This document shows, one piece after another, positions 46,597 to 58,715 of a stretch of 64,000 bases of DNA (the stretch's first letter is position 1; the number at the start of each line of letters is the position of its first letter). The stretch is from assembly GCF_904849725.1 (NCBI RefSeq), contig NC_058521.1, positions 562,484,176-562,548,175 of the forward strand. Direction: 5' to 3'. Origin of the DNA: Hordeum vulgare subsp. vulgare. Lineage: Eukaryota; Streptophyta; Magnoliopsida; Poales; Poaceae. The notes beneath the pieces were generated by a model. The model was not told the DNA's origin. It ran no database searches and was given only the letters and a program-made list of their open reading frames with translations. Made by a program: the position numbers and the translations under genes.

Positions 46597-48388
46597 TGTT
46601 GGAAATATGCCCTAGAGGCAATAATAAAATAGTTATTATTATATTTCCTGTTTCAAGATAATCTTTTATTATCCATGCTATAATTGTATTTAATGGAAAC
46701 ATAAATGCATGTGTGGATATATAGACAAACAATGTCCCTAGTGAGCTTCTAGTTGACTAGCATGTTGGTCAAGGATGGTTAAGGTTTCCTAGCCATAGAC
46801 AAGTGTTGTCACTTGATGACGGGATCGCATCATTAGGAGAATGATGTAATGGACAAGACCCAAACTATAAACGTAACATATGATCATGTCATTTTGTTGC
46901 TATTGTTTTCTGCATGTCAAGTATACATTCCTATGACCATGAGATCATGTAACTCACTGACACCGGAGGAATGCCTTGTGTGTATCAAACGTCGCAACGT
47001 TACTGGGTGACTATAAAGGTACCCTACAGGCATCTCCGAAGGTGTCCATTGAGTTAGCATGGATCAAGACTCGGATTTGTCACTCCGTGTGACTGAGAGG
47101 TATCTCGGGGCCCACTCGGTAATACAACATCACAAACAAGCCTTGCAAGAAATGTGTCTAAAGATTTAGCCACGAGATCTTGTATTACGAAGCGAGTAAA
47201 GAGACTTGCTGATAACGAGATTGATATAGGTATGTCGATACCGACGATCGAATCTTGGGCAAGTAACATACCGAAGGACAAAGGGAATGATATACGGGAT
47301 TATGTGAATCCTTGACATAGAGGTTCAACCGATAAGATCTTCATAGAATATGTAGGATCCAATATGAACGTCCATGTCCCGCTATTGGATATTGGCTGGA
47401 GAGTGTCTCAGTCATGTCTACATAGTTCTCGAACCCGTAGGGTCTGCACACTTAAGGTTCGGTGACGTTTTCGGTATAGTTGAATTATTGATGTTGGTAA
47501 CCGAATGTTTTTCGGAGTCCCGGATGAGATCCCGGACGTCACGAGTGTCTCTGGAATGGTTCGAAAATTAAGATTGATATATAGGATTGTTGCATTTGGC
47601 TTCCGGAATGATTTCGGGCATTACCGGTAAAGTACTGAGAGTGACGAATGGGTTCCGGGGTTTTACGGGGAGGGGCCACCCACCCGGGAGAGGACCTAAC
47701 AGGCCCATGGGTGGCGCACCATCCCTTAGTGGGATCGTGAGGCCATTCCAATAAGCCTATTTAGGCCAAGGCAAAAATAAAGGAATAAGAAAGAAAGAAA
47801 AGGAAGGAGGTGAACAAGAAGGAAAGGACTCCTCCACCAAACCGAATTGGAGGAGGAGACCTTCCTCCTTGGCTCGGCCGACCCCTCCTACTTGGAGTAG
47901 GAGGCAAGGCACCATCCCTCTTGTTCCTCCTATATATAGTGGAGATTTGAGAGGGGTTTTGCACCTCAAGCCTTTGTGCAAACCTCTCTCCCTCCACTAC
48001 TTCGTGACACCTCATAGCTAGATCGGTACGACACGGCGAAGCCCTGCTGGAGTTGCTCCACCATCATCACCGCCACACCATCGTGCTGCCGGAGAATTCA
48101 GCTACCTCTTTGTCTCTCTTGCTGGATCAAGTAGGCGGAGATCGTCATAGAGCTATACGTGTGCTGAACGTGGAGGTGCCGTCCGTTCGGTGCTAGATCG
48201 GGACGGATCGTGGGACGGCGGCGATTTGGATCGCGAAGACGTTCCACTACATCAACCTCGTTTCTTAACGCTTCCCGCTTAGCGATCTACAAGGGTATGT
48301 GGATCTGATCTCCCTCTCGTAGATGATCATCACCATGATAGGTCTTCGTGTGCGTAGGAAAAAAAATCCCATGATACGTTCCCCAACA
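46597..48388 (+). repeat. 3' LTR of copia element B
   Basis: Starts TGTTGGAAATATGCCC right after the polypurine tract, ends ...CGTTCCCCAACA, and is 1792 bp long. It equals the reconstructed length of the 5' LTR. Internal short ORFs are not genes. Confidence 0.92.
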
Positions 48389-51159
48389 AACATAACCCCA
48401 CCGTGTCCTCGATTGGAGAAGGAGCTCATGAAAGAGGCAGTCACGGTTACGCACTCAGTTGACAATTTTAATTAAGTTTACCTTGCCACATAACCGCGGG
48501 CACGACTTTTCGAAAGATTTAACCCTGCAGGGGTGCTCCAACTAGTCCATCACAAACTACCACACGCTATGATGGAATGACCTCGACCAGGGAAACCCGT
48601 AATATCCTCGGGTTCCTATTGGAAAACCTCAACCTCGAGATAACCCAAAAGCATCCTCGGAATCCCTCGCACAAGACGCTCGAGAAAGGTAAAACAAGTC
48701 CAGCAAGGCCGCGCGGCATGTCAACGATCCCGATAGGAGCCGCATATCTCGTTCTCAGGACATGACAGATGAGCAATACGTACGGTGGCCGGATAGAAAT
48801 CCCGTGAGTTGCCCCGGGTGGCCCCCCAAGGGGCTCTGTTTGGGACCAACACCAAGAACACTAGCCCCCCTGTATTATGTTGAATTACTCCTCCGGTTCA
48901 TGACGTCCTATGTTTTTTAGTATTAACAGAATTACTATATTGGGCAAATATAGTACCAATGTTGGGCCTTGCCAGACAAGCTTTATCCAAAAACGAAAGT
49001 CAAGGGGATCCCCATAACAACCCCAAGCATGTTAGGAGCGCTTATTTATGGAACATAACACCGGTAGCCGAAACTAAGGCGACAAAGGTGGAACAAAACA
49101 CTATGCTAGAAGGCCAAGCCTTCCACCTTTTACCAAGTATATAGGTGTATTACATTAAATAGCATTAATATGATGATATAACAAGGAACCCGTGTTTGCA
49201 CATGGAAGCAACTGCACCTGCAACTAGTAATGCAGTGGTTAAGCAAGCGGTAACATAGCAAATCAGTGGTTTGCTAGGTTGTAGAAAGGTTGAAGGTTTT
49301 CATGGCAATGTTGGGAGGCTGATATTTAACATGTGGTAGGCAGCGGGACATAACGATAGAAACGAAACAACTAGCATGGAAATGATAGTAATAGTATCTA
49401 GGGAAATGATCATCTTGCCCGTGATTCCACTTGGAAGAAGAATGACTCCGTGAAGCAGGCGAACCGACATAGTTGAACGGATCCTCACATTCCGACACGC
49501 TTGCGGAACACTATCGAGACGAAGCAAAGCAGAAAAGAATCAACACACGATATTCACCATGGCACATGAACAACATGATGCAGTTCACATATGATGCATG
49601 ATCAGTTTCAAATATGCAAGGCAGGGCATGACAATTCACAACAGTCAAACGCTACACATTAAGTGAAGCTTAATATGCAACATATTGACGAAACTCCGCA
49701 TTTAATTATTTAGTTCACTCCCATTTATTTACATGGAAATATTAAATATTGTTAAACATGGCCCGAGGTGAAGAACAAATAATCTACCTATCTAGGCATT
49801 TGAAATGAGGCCGAAAACGACATATAGCATCTTCGAACTGACCCCACATGTTAACTTTGTAATCTATCTAGACCTGTCCTAACCGCATTTTATGTTTGTT
49901 AAACGGAAAAACAAAGTGGTTCACGTGAAACTACACGTCGTTCTAGTCCATTTACATATATGACTCATCTCCATCGGAGCTACGATTAATTAACTACGAC
50001 ATAAACCATTTCTATCACGTCGACACGCAAACCAATGCAATCGGCATGCTAAACAGTTTTAAATATGCATGAGAGTTGGAAAATATTAATCTACGCGAAA
50101 ATCTGGTCAAGTTACATATATAACTCGTTACGATCCGACGCACGGTTTAAATACTACGGGGGTTTGAAAATATGCTTGTTTTATGAAATTACACAAATCG
50201 TTAAACGGGAAAAAAACAAAAAAAAATTGATTCGGGACGAATCCAACTACGGGATGAAACAGGGGCATGGCGCAACTTAACTAAATGTCGCCCACGGCGC
50301 AATAAAGGGGGGCTGCGGGGGCTCACCTGGGACCGAGGCCCGGCTGGAGAGGACGGCGAGGGAGGCCGAAAGCTGGCTGGGCCGGGGTGCGGGAGGAACC
50401 GGGGCGGTGGGGAACCTGGTCCGGCAAGGTGGGGACGGGAGGAGCTCGGGGCTCTCTCCCTCGGCCGAAGTCGGATCGAGGAGGAGCTCGCTCCTGGCGG
50501 CTGCGGGGCTCCTCAGGCTGGCGGCAACTGCCCGGGCCTGGCGGGCCCTGACCGCGAGGTGGGAGGAGGCTGGCGGCGGCTGGAGGTGGAAGGCTAGTGG
50601 TTGCACAGGTTTCGAGGAGGGATTAGGGTTTGGGTCAAATTAGGTAGGTGGAGGAGCTATTTGTAGCAGTTTTAGCTAGGTTAGGGGATTTCACACCGGT
50701 TTCGACCACGCGATCGCGATCGGATGGCCCCGGTCATGGGGATAGCTAAGTAAGCTGTGTAGAATAGGCTAGGTGGGGATGAGAGGGATATTTGCGGCCC
50801 GACACGAAGTTTTTAAAACACCGAACGTCCGACAATTAAACCGGCTATAGTGCCATTATATAATAAACATAGTTTCAACCCAATCCGAGAATATTTTCAC
50901 ACACCTTTAAAAACAATATTTTATCGATGTCGCGGGCGTGTGCCTGTGTGGTTGGTCTTGAAACGGTCAACGGCAAGAATGGAGAAAACCGGCAACTAAT
51001 GACGGATGCAGGTTTTGAAAACTAGTGGCAACGGAGTGCCCATGCAATGTAGATGATGCGCATGATGCGATGATGAATGCTATAGACAATCTAATCACAC
51101 GGCGCAACAGAGTAAAAGGGGAATTTTCTGGAGCGCCGGTCTCGGGCTGTCACAAGAAG

Positions 51160-52851
51160 TACACACTAGCATGAAGAGCCGAGGGACCACACCATGAGGG
51201 TTCCCATTCTCATTAGCAACAATCAGTTACAAGATTCACCGATTCAGTTTTAATTTAACACCTTCTCTGCTAGTAGGCTACTAGCACAGAGCACCGAACC
51301 GACTGGCTCGACAAAGTAAAACTATGTGTCCCTATAGTCGTTTATTTCATCTCCGTACCATAAGAAACTTGATTCCAATGAACAAGGTAAACAGTATGCA
51401 TGAAACAAGCCATCAATTAGCTAGCCATTGTCTCACGTCATGAGTTGATTAGTTCTTGTCAGAACGCAATCTGCTCAATCCAAATTCATTAATTTAAATA
51501 TATTTTCATTGATAGAAGAAAAAAAGAATGAATTCAAGCAAGGGTAAAATACATGTACGAATGCAAGATGGTGTGAACATGGTACCTAGAGCAAAGAGAC
51601 AAGAAACACAAGGGGTGCTCGGCTTGAACAAGCAAACAACACAACTAAACGCCCTAACATGCGACACACTCCTAACCAACGTGACGATTGTGATCCACAA
51701 GTCCATCACCGAGGACACCGCGAGCACATTTGAAAGCACCACAATACCACTGTGTTTCAAGGTCTAATGTCGTCCCTAGCCCACACTCTCAATCTCTACC
51801 GTGATGAGGTGGTTCTTTGGCGCGTTCACCTATGTGGATGATGCTTGGCTTGCTTGCTTCAATCATTTTGTCGTGTGGCTTGATGTATCCCCCTATCCCC
51901 TCTCATCTCCTCTCATATATGCTATAAATATCCTTAGGGTTGGCCTAAATAAACCAAAAGAATATTCAGTTGGGGAACCTCTCCCCTCGGTGAACATTTG
52001 AAGGAAAAAATCCGACCTGATCCGTCTCTCGGATTGCTTGGGTGTGCCATGTGCCTCCTCCAACTTCCTTATCTCATACAACACTCTTTTCTTCTCTCCC
52101 GAACAATGCCTCCTTTTTTCGGCCCTTCTCTTGTGAATTCTTCCTCTCCCATGGGCTCACCCTGCATGGACAATGGCTCGCATGGCTAGTTCGTTACCAC
52201 CATGGACAATGTTGGGTGACTCTCCCTCCTCTCATCATTTATCAAATCAGAGGCTGAGTTGGAGCTTGGATCTAGATTTGTTATCGCCTCCAGCTCAATC
52301 AATTGTGTTGGAGGGGTAGGGAGAATTAGTTCGGACTCACCGGTTCTGACAATATTGATGCTCCAACAAGCCATGTTTTTCACTGTGAGCTTGAGGTGGT
52401 GAGACTACGGACCCAAATGTTAATGTTGCAAGATTAGTGATTTTACATTCTTTTATGTTGATCATGTACATTCTGTTGCAAACATATGACCAACATGTTG
52501 CGATCTTGCTGTAAATGTTGTGTTCATGCTACTATTGTTTTCACGTGCTACAAACGTTGGGTTTACTTGATGCATGTGTTGCTAGGATTCTTTTCAGATT
52601 ATGCTGCAACCAATGAAGTCTTGTTGCGTACACATGAAAATATGTTGCATGAGTGTGTTCCATATGTTGGGACACTCTTTTAATGATGCAGTAGCATTGC
52701 AAACATAATATTGCGGCTGGCCCGGGGGGTGTATTTTAGTATATCAATTGGCTCAAGATCATGATCTTAACTTTGGTTGAACAGTTTTGGCGCCGGACGA
52801 TATGGATTTATTTCCGCTCGATCGACCCGTAGCATCCCTCTTATTTTCTCG

Positions 52852-52896
<45 letters not shown>

Positions 52897-53511
52897 TTTT
52901 GTGGTATTTCTGCTAGAAAATAAATCTATAATTGCATATAGCTACTATTAGCTCGGAAATGGAAAATGTCCTTTTAAATAAAAAAAAAGCAACTTGGAGT
53001 TAAAAGATCTATTCTTTTTACAGATACATATGTCATTTCTGCTCTTGGGGCGCCTGAAAATATTTACGAAGAAATATTTTTATTTGTAGGTTTACCCCAA
53101 AGAACACAAATATATGGCGTATTCGTCATAAAAAGGGATGCCAAGTTGCCAACGGCAGAGGAGGGTCGATCAGGTGAATAGAATCATTTACCAAAATAAT
53201 TCATGCTTACACTTACCAATAGAATACTGTATATATTGATATATGTACATACACACTATAGTTGTTGTACACATGAAGCTGCTAAAAAGAACTTGTACAC
53301 TGCACATGCAACACATTTTATCTACATACATGAGCACCAACACAGAACATATGTCACAGCGACGGACACGTAGAGGCTTCACACTGTTCTGATCAAGCTA
53401 CTGCACACACAGACACGCAGCTTCTATGGAGTTCGCATGAGCTTCACACTATTCTGATCAACTTACTGCACACACACACACAGCTTCCATTGAGTTCTCA
53501 TGAGCTTCTAG
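51160..53511. other. Intergenic sequence 3' of the TPR gene
   Basis: No gene supported. 52430-52700 has several 'tgttgca' motifs. An (AC)21 microsatellite lies at 52853-52894. 53200-53500 probably holds the 3' UTR of the minus-strand TPR gene and contains a 'cttcacactgttctgatcaa' segment repeated at about 53378 and 53442. Confidence 0.45.
52853..52894. repeat. (AC)21 microsatellite
   Basis: Uninterrupted AC dinucleotide run in intergenic DNA between the retrotransposon nest and the TPR gene. Confidence 0.95.
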
Positions 53512-56500
53512 CTAGCAAGCCATCTGCTCCCTGCCGAAGGGTGTGATCTCCTCGAACACGGGCAGCCTCCGGTGACTCTTCCTGTACGGCGGCGCCCACT
53601 GCCTGGCCACCGCGTCCAGCAGCTCCGACATCTCGTCGGCCTCGGCGCCGTCCTCCTCTCCGGCCTCCTTCTCACCGCCGCCTCCACCCATCTCCGCCCT
53701 GATCCGCTCCAGCAGCTCCTCCGCCTTCCTGACGACCTTCCCGCCGCCGTGCTCCCTCTCCCTCCCGTCGCGGAACGCGCCGGCGACCACGTAGGCGAGC
53801 ACCCCCTCGGCGTCCCCCAGCCGCCCCTGCTCCACGAGGCACACCGCGAGGTTGCACGCCTTGTTGGCGTCGGGCTCCACCATCTGCGCCTTGCGGTAGA
53901 CGGCCTCGGCCGCCATGAAGTTGCGCTGCTGCATGTAGGCCCAGGCGAGGTTGCCCAGCACCCGGGACGTCTCCTGCTGGACGGAGACGTGGATCTTGCG
54001 GCCGTGGGAGCGGGCGCGCTTGGTGGACTTGCCGGCGGGGAAGGCCTGGCCGTGGTAGATCCGCCGGAGCTTGTGCTTGAGCAGCTCGATCTCCTCCTTG
54101 GTGCGCCCGCTGGCCTTGTAGAGGTCGAGCAGGATGTTGTCCAGGGACTCCTGCGACTGCTTCCCCGGGCAGAGGTGGCGCAGCGACCGGATGGCGTCCA
54201 CGGCGTCGTCCAGGTAGCCACGCTGCTTCATCACCACCGCCATGTCCTTGAGCGCGCTGTCCACCTTGTCCCCCGTCTCGATCGCCTTCCAGAACCACGC
54301 GATCGACGCGTCCAAGTCCTTTTCCACCAGCTGATTTTTCAATAAAGTGCAATGTATATATTAATTAATATCAAGATGATACCCGGTATATATACCTTTT
54401 GGTTGCACAAGAAGGGGTAATATATAGTTTTTCTATATTAGGGCATCTCCAATAGATGGTTTAAATTTTAGCGGTTTAAAACCGGAGATGTAAAATTTAG
54501 ATCGTCAAAAAATGCATTTTGGAGCTCCAAAAAACGCTCAACTCCAACAGATGATTCAAATTGATGGTCCAAAAGAAAAACTCCAATAGATGGTCCAAAC
54601 TAAAATGTAAAAATCTAAAAACAGCCGCGCGACTGCTGCCAGCCACTGTTCAGCCGCGGTTTTGCATTGAACTAGCATCAAAATTTTGAAAATAAAGTGC
54701 ATCATCATCATAGTTTCAATCAAAAGTGCATCACCATCATAGTATCAAATCCCTCTACCAAAAGAGCATCGTCTCAATCAAAGTTTTTCGTCCTAGAAAT
54801 TGAAATGCACATGAATATTACACATGCGGGTCATCAACATCACCGGCCTTGTGAACCGTGGTACGATCATCATCTTCACCACCTTCGTTGTCGACGTTCT
54901 CAACAAGCAGTGAACTCTCGTTGCAGTGAGCATCACCGGAAGCATCTTCATTGCGTCCCATTCCGCTCATGTTGCCGACGAAGCCAACTCCAACGCCACT
55001 CATGTTGTCGCCATAGCCACCTCCCAAGCCACCCATCATGTTGCCGCCAAAGCCATCTCCCATGCCGCTAAAGTCACCTTCCATGTTGCCACCGAAGCCA
55101 CCTCCCATGTTTCCGCCAAATGCATCATTCATGCCTCCTTCCATCATGTTCATGTAACCACCCATGGCACCTCCCATGCCTCCCCCTATAGCACCTCCCA
55201 TGCCTCCTCCCATGGCACCTCCCATGCCACCTCCCATCATCATTTGCCTCATGAGAATTTGCTTCTTCATGAGCATTTCATCGCGACAAAGTTCAACATA
55301 TGCCTTTGCCTTGGCATCAAGAGTTGATGTGTCCATAAACATAAACTCGAGTGTCCTCTCCTCAACCATCTTCCTCTCGTCGGCTGCGGCCTTCTTCTCC
55401 TCTAGTTCCACCTTCCTCTCCTCAGCCGCGGCCAACCTCTCCTCGGCCGCCGCCCTCTTCTCCTCGGCCACTGCCCTTCGTTGCTCGGCCTCACCCTCTC
55501 CTCTATTTCCTTGAGCTTCAAGATTCTTTTCTCTTCGGCATACTCTTTCCTCGCCATGACAATGGTATCAAATCCTTCCTTGAGATTATTGTCTCCGGCC
55601 TTGGTTCCCTTCACTTTCTTGTTTCCGTCGGCGTGGCCACATCGTCCTCCACGGCCAGCGGTGGAGGCGGGGGAGGTTGAGGGATGGATGTAGGGCTGCT
55701 GGAGGAGGCCGCCGACCGCATGGGCTGCGATTCATCACCCCGAGCCGCCGCGGCCGCCTTGGAGAGCTTCACCGGCCGCGTAGAATTGTCGGTCAGGTTG
55801 TGGCTGCGGTTGGCCGCCCGTTTTCCGCCGCCTCGTCCCTTCGTCGACTTCGCCGCCGGCGCGGTGGCCGCCGGCCAGGGCGGCGCTAATCCGGGCCGGC
55901 GGGCGGAGGGCGGCGGCATGACAGCGGTTGTGGGCGAGATGGCAGCGACGGAAGGCGGCCACGTGGGTCAGCCCACCGGCAGCGGCTGCGGCGGAGAAGG
56001 CGGCGGGGTCGTCGCCTTCGGCCATGACAGCGCCGGACGGCGGGGGGTGGCGGCGGGCGGGCGGGCGGGAAGGAAAATGAAGTGGCGGTTGGGCGTTCGG
56101 GGGGGGGGGAGGGAGGGCTGGTTTTGGACCAGATGCACCTCGTGATGTAAATCTGCACTGTGAGGTGTTGCGTTTTACATCACGAGGAGGCCGCGGTCCA
56201 AATTTTTTAAAATATGGACCGTCTGCTGGAGAAACGTTTTTTGCCTCACACGGTCCAAAAGTTAGGTATTTTTACATTTAGACCGTCTATTGGAGATGCT
56301 CTTAGAAAAGGCACAAGACTAGTATTTTAGGTTAGGGATTTTAGTCCGACGGACAGATGGCACAGTTTCTTCTTCAAGTTTGACCCCTTGCTCTTATTCT
56401 TCTTGAATTCGTCCATCTGGATGTAGTCGACGAAGCTTTGACATATATGTATTTTTGTCGTCTCATTGAGATGGCGAGGTTATGATTTCTCATTGAGACG

Positions 56501-57721
56501 GTGAGGTTATGATTTTTCGTCTTGCGTACGCGACGATGAGATTGGTGTTAGTTGCTTCAGGTTTATTCAAGGAATCAACGATGATGATTGCTGCTCAAGA
56601 GCGCTAATCTCTAGGGCATGTGCACAAAGACTTTCCGACTATCATCGACAATGTCAACGGCTCATTCTGGCAGTGGTAATAATCGTTTGATGGTCTAGAG
56701 ACTTCGACTTTATTTTTATTATGTTTAAGATGCTTTATATTTCTGATGTGCTTTTTAATGTATTTGAATCATTTGAAAAAAAAAACTGTCTAAGGTTAGT
56801 TATGATCAGGTCCATTGCTCCGCCTCATAGTGTGCTCCGTATTTACGGGATTGACTATTATGCTCGTAAACAAAACTTAAAGATCATGACGTGATGTTGC
56901 TCTATGTGATATAACCGTGTTTAGCTGGTTGGGCACTATTGTCTTCACTAGTATACAATGCTTGCAAAACCGGGAGCCGATTGATGGCATGAACATGAAG
57001 TCGAGATTTGTGTCTTGATTTAGACGACAAATGCGGAGTATGTGGCTCGTCAAACCTTCTGCCTCCAAGCATCATGCTCATACGTTATTTCCATTTCCAA
57101 ACACGCTGATAAATCTTTATTGCACCTTGTAGTGCACTCTCCAGATACATCCATTTAAACGACAACTACTCGTAATATGGAACGGAAAGGGTATATGCTA
57201 GAAGAGCTACTTTTTCCATTTATTACCTGTATAAAACGATGGGCGCAGAAGCCGCCGAGCATGAAGCAGGGTGCACGCACGGCCAGCGTATGCGATGTTA
57301 CCAACACCAAGACAGGGTACATTGAATGGGATCTACGAGTAACTATGTTCCGATTAAATATACTCTAATTAACTGGACGTGTCCACTCTTCCTATCTACC
57401 CCTCCATGACGATACTATCACTTCGATTCCATTGCAGCCAATTAATCGAGTGTTTCCCACGTGAGACAGCACATGGCAAACAATTCTATCCCTCTAGCCC
57501 GGACCTCACCATGCACATTTCTCATGGCCAGAAAATGCAAGCATGTTTTTATTATGTGAGGGGAAAATGCAAACATAGTTACATACAGTAGGAGCAGGAA
57601 GTTTGATTACCTGGTAGTGCTTGGCCCGTGCATACGGCCCGCCGCCGGAGGGGATCTTGAGCGCGACGTGCGCCGCCCCCGCCGGCGCCTCCGCCGGCTG
57701 AGCCAGTCCGGCCTGAACCAT
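53512..57721 (-). CDS. TPR protein of the SDI1 / POLLENLESS3-like (MS5) family
   Basis: Two exons on the minus strand, 57721-57611 (37 codons, ATG at 57721) and 54330-53512, joined in phase zero at CCAG^gtaatc / aaaaatcag^CTGGTG. They encode 309 residues. The conserved N-terminal box PSGGGPYARAKHYQ is followed by VEKDLDASIAWFWKAI and VDSALKDMAVVMKQ (residues about 38-72), then tetratricopeptide repeats. The strongest is ETSRVLGNLAWAYMQ through EAVYRKAQMVEPDANKACN (157-197). The C-terminus has RRLPVFEEITPF. Length and order fit SULFUR DEFICIENCY INDUCED 1-like proteins (about 300), nuclear regulators known to be induced by sulfur limitation. The related MS5/TDM1 proteins act in meiosis. Which clade is not decided. 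No lesion is visible. The 3.3-kb intron contains a Harbinger element. Confidence 0.93.
54441..56301. mobile_element. PIF/Harbinger derivative in the TPR-gene intron
   Basis: The termini GGGCATCTCCAATAGATGGT and (inward on minus) GAGCATCTCCAATAGACGGT are inverted repeats, flanked by TTA on both sides (54438-54440 and 56302-56304), the Harbinger target duplication. It is 1861 bp. It contains only a decayed ORF1-type gene and no DDE transposase, so it is non-autonomous. Confidence 0.9.
54818..55919 (-). pseudogene. Harbinger ORF1-like (Myb/NAM-associated type) protein remnant
   Basis: The 5' part (55919-55611) encodes a Pro/Ala-rich segment with KLSKAAAAARGDES. It shifts frame near 55615 into KGTKAGDNNLKEGFDTIVMA, and again near 55475 into an EEKRAAAEER-type coiled coil. 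The tail is Met/Gly-rich (MMMGGGMGGAMGGGMGG and similar). This order resembles the NAM-associated C-terminal region of Harbinger ORF1 proteins, which are DNA-binding partners of the transposase. The Myb-like N-terminus is not recognisable. It has at least two frameshifts and is not functional. Confidence 0.6.
56305..57610. other. Remainder of the TPR-gene intron
   Basis: About 1.3 kb with no recognisable gene. A 24-bp phrase around 'gaggttatgatttctcattg' is partly duplicated near 56475-56515. The last bases 57601-57610 hold the 5' splice site (minus strand GTAATC). Confidence 0.4.
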
Positions 57722-57915
57722 GTCGACCTCCTCTAGACGCAGCTAGAGCTAGATGACTCCTTTGTTCTTAGAGGAGCTAGCTAGCTACGAGTAGATGTCT
57801 AATGATTTGCTTCCGTCGACGGCGCTCGCCGCTGATTCCTTTTCCGGCGGGAATCGATGCCGCACGGCAGAGTCAGGCACGGTGTCGAGGCTGGCTGGCG
57901 GGGGAGCTGTCGCTG

Positions 57916-57925
57916 TAATATATAG
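57916..57925 (-). promoter_or_regulatory. TATA box of the TPR gene
   Basis: The minus-strand sequence CTATATATTA lies about 195 bp upstream of the ATG at 57721, in a GC-rich context. This is a plausible position for a plant promoter. I saw no convincing sulfur-response element. Confidence 0.6.
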
Positions 57926-58185
57926 CCCAGACGGCCGATCGGATGAATCTGGCCGACCCAACGGCGCACCTGGACGGGGATCCATCCAGGTTCGGTGGTG
58001 AATGGTTCAGGGGGGCTCGTTGGATTGAGCCTGCCTACTCGGGCATGTACATCCGACAGCGTCCAGTAGCTGGCGCCTGGGGACAGACAAAATCGGCACC
58101 CCTTCTCGTTAGCGTGACGGCCTACGTGGCACTCGCCCGGTTGGGCTATGGTTGGGCTATGGAGTAGTTCTCAGGGCAACACGGA

Positions 58186-58317
58186 TAATCCTGAATTATT
58201 TGTTGCAGAAATAAATGTACTTAGACGTGTTTTTAGCTTTGAATACATTCATTCATGCAACAGATAATTTATTTTAGATACATTTATTTTTTTATAAACA
58301 ATTCAGAACGAAGGGAG
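58186..58317. mobile_element. Degenerate Stowaway-like MITE
   Basis: The left part 'cctgaattatttgttgcaga' mirrors the right end '...tttataaacaattcagaac', which continues GAAGGGAG followed by TA (58318-58319). The outermost left bases (CTCCCTCCGT) are eroded. Confidence 0.6.
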
Positions 58318-58367
58318 TATATGTTATCCTAAGTTCGCCACGTAATCTAGAGGTATGGAAAATAATA

Positions 58368-58445
58368 CTCCCTCCGTCCTAAAATTCTTGTTTTAAGTTT
58401 GTCTACAAATAGATATATCTAAATACTAAAATGTGATGAAGGGAG
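58368..58445. mobile_element. Short Stowaway MITE, 78 bp
   Basis: Starts CTCCCTCCGTCCTAAAATTC and ends ...GATGAAGGGAG, with TA on both sides (58366-58367 and 58446-58447). The right inverted repeat is shorter than usual, so it is probably an internally deleted copy. Confidence 0.75.
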
Positions 58446-58715
58446 TATACAAGAGGTTTTTTTTGTCATTTCTGATAACAAGACACACTTCTCGCAACAG
58501 CAAGAAAGATAACAAGATACACATAAATATGTAGTGAGGGATATCGCTCCTAAGAGATCATCTTTTAATTCAGAGAAGGAAGCATTTTCTTCATGTTTAT
58601 CTTTGTGGCACTTTTAGGATAGCATTATCGTATATGCCCTTAGAGCAACTCTAGCAAACCCCGCATTCCGTCGGCCCGCAAAACGCGTTTGCAGTTCGGG
58701 GGAAACTCTACCAAA

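Larger units (their letters stand above)
32846..48388 (+). mobile_element. Full-length Angela/BARE-type copia retrotransposon B with nested insertions
   Basis: A perfect target duplication AACAT lies at 32841-32845 and 48389-48393. The 5' LTR is 32846-39554 (1792 bp after removing the inserted giant LTR and its duplication). The 3' LTR is 46597-48388, also 1792 bp. The primer-binding site is TGGCATCATGAGC at 39556. The leader is 39569-40795, gag-pol is 40796 to about 46576, and the polypurine tract AGTGGGAGA lies just before 46597. Two later insertions are a giant solo LTR in the 5' LTR and a solo copia LTR in integrase. Confidence 0.93.
32227..51154 (-). mobile_element. Outer giant solo LTR, split by the copia element (32227-32845 and 48394-51154)
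   Basis: 32227-32845 matches 34156-34767 of the inner giant LTR, and 48394-51154 matches its remainder. The junctions carry the AACAT duplication of the inserted copia element. Read on the minus strand it begins TGTGACAGCCCGAGACCGGCG and ends ...GGGCGTTACA. It is flanked by GGAAG (32222-32226) and AGAAG (51155-51159), a target duplication with one mismatch. Without the insert it is about 3.4 kb, so it is internally deleted relative to the 4.9 kb copy. The size and lack of genes suggest a LARD-type (Sukkula-like) LTR, by resemblance only. Confidence 0.75.

Noticed and set aside
53572..54352. Long open frames overlapping the TPR gene on the plus strand and in other minus frames
   Set aside because: Shadows of a very GC-rich exon. 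Only the 54330-53512 frame carries conserved TPR-family motifs and correct splicing.
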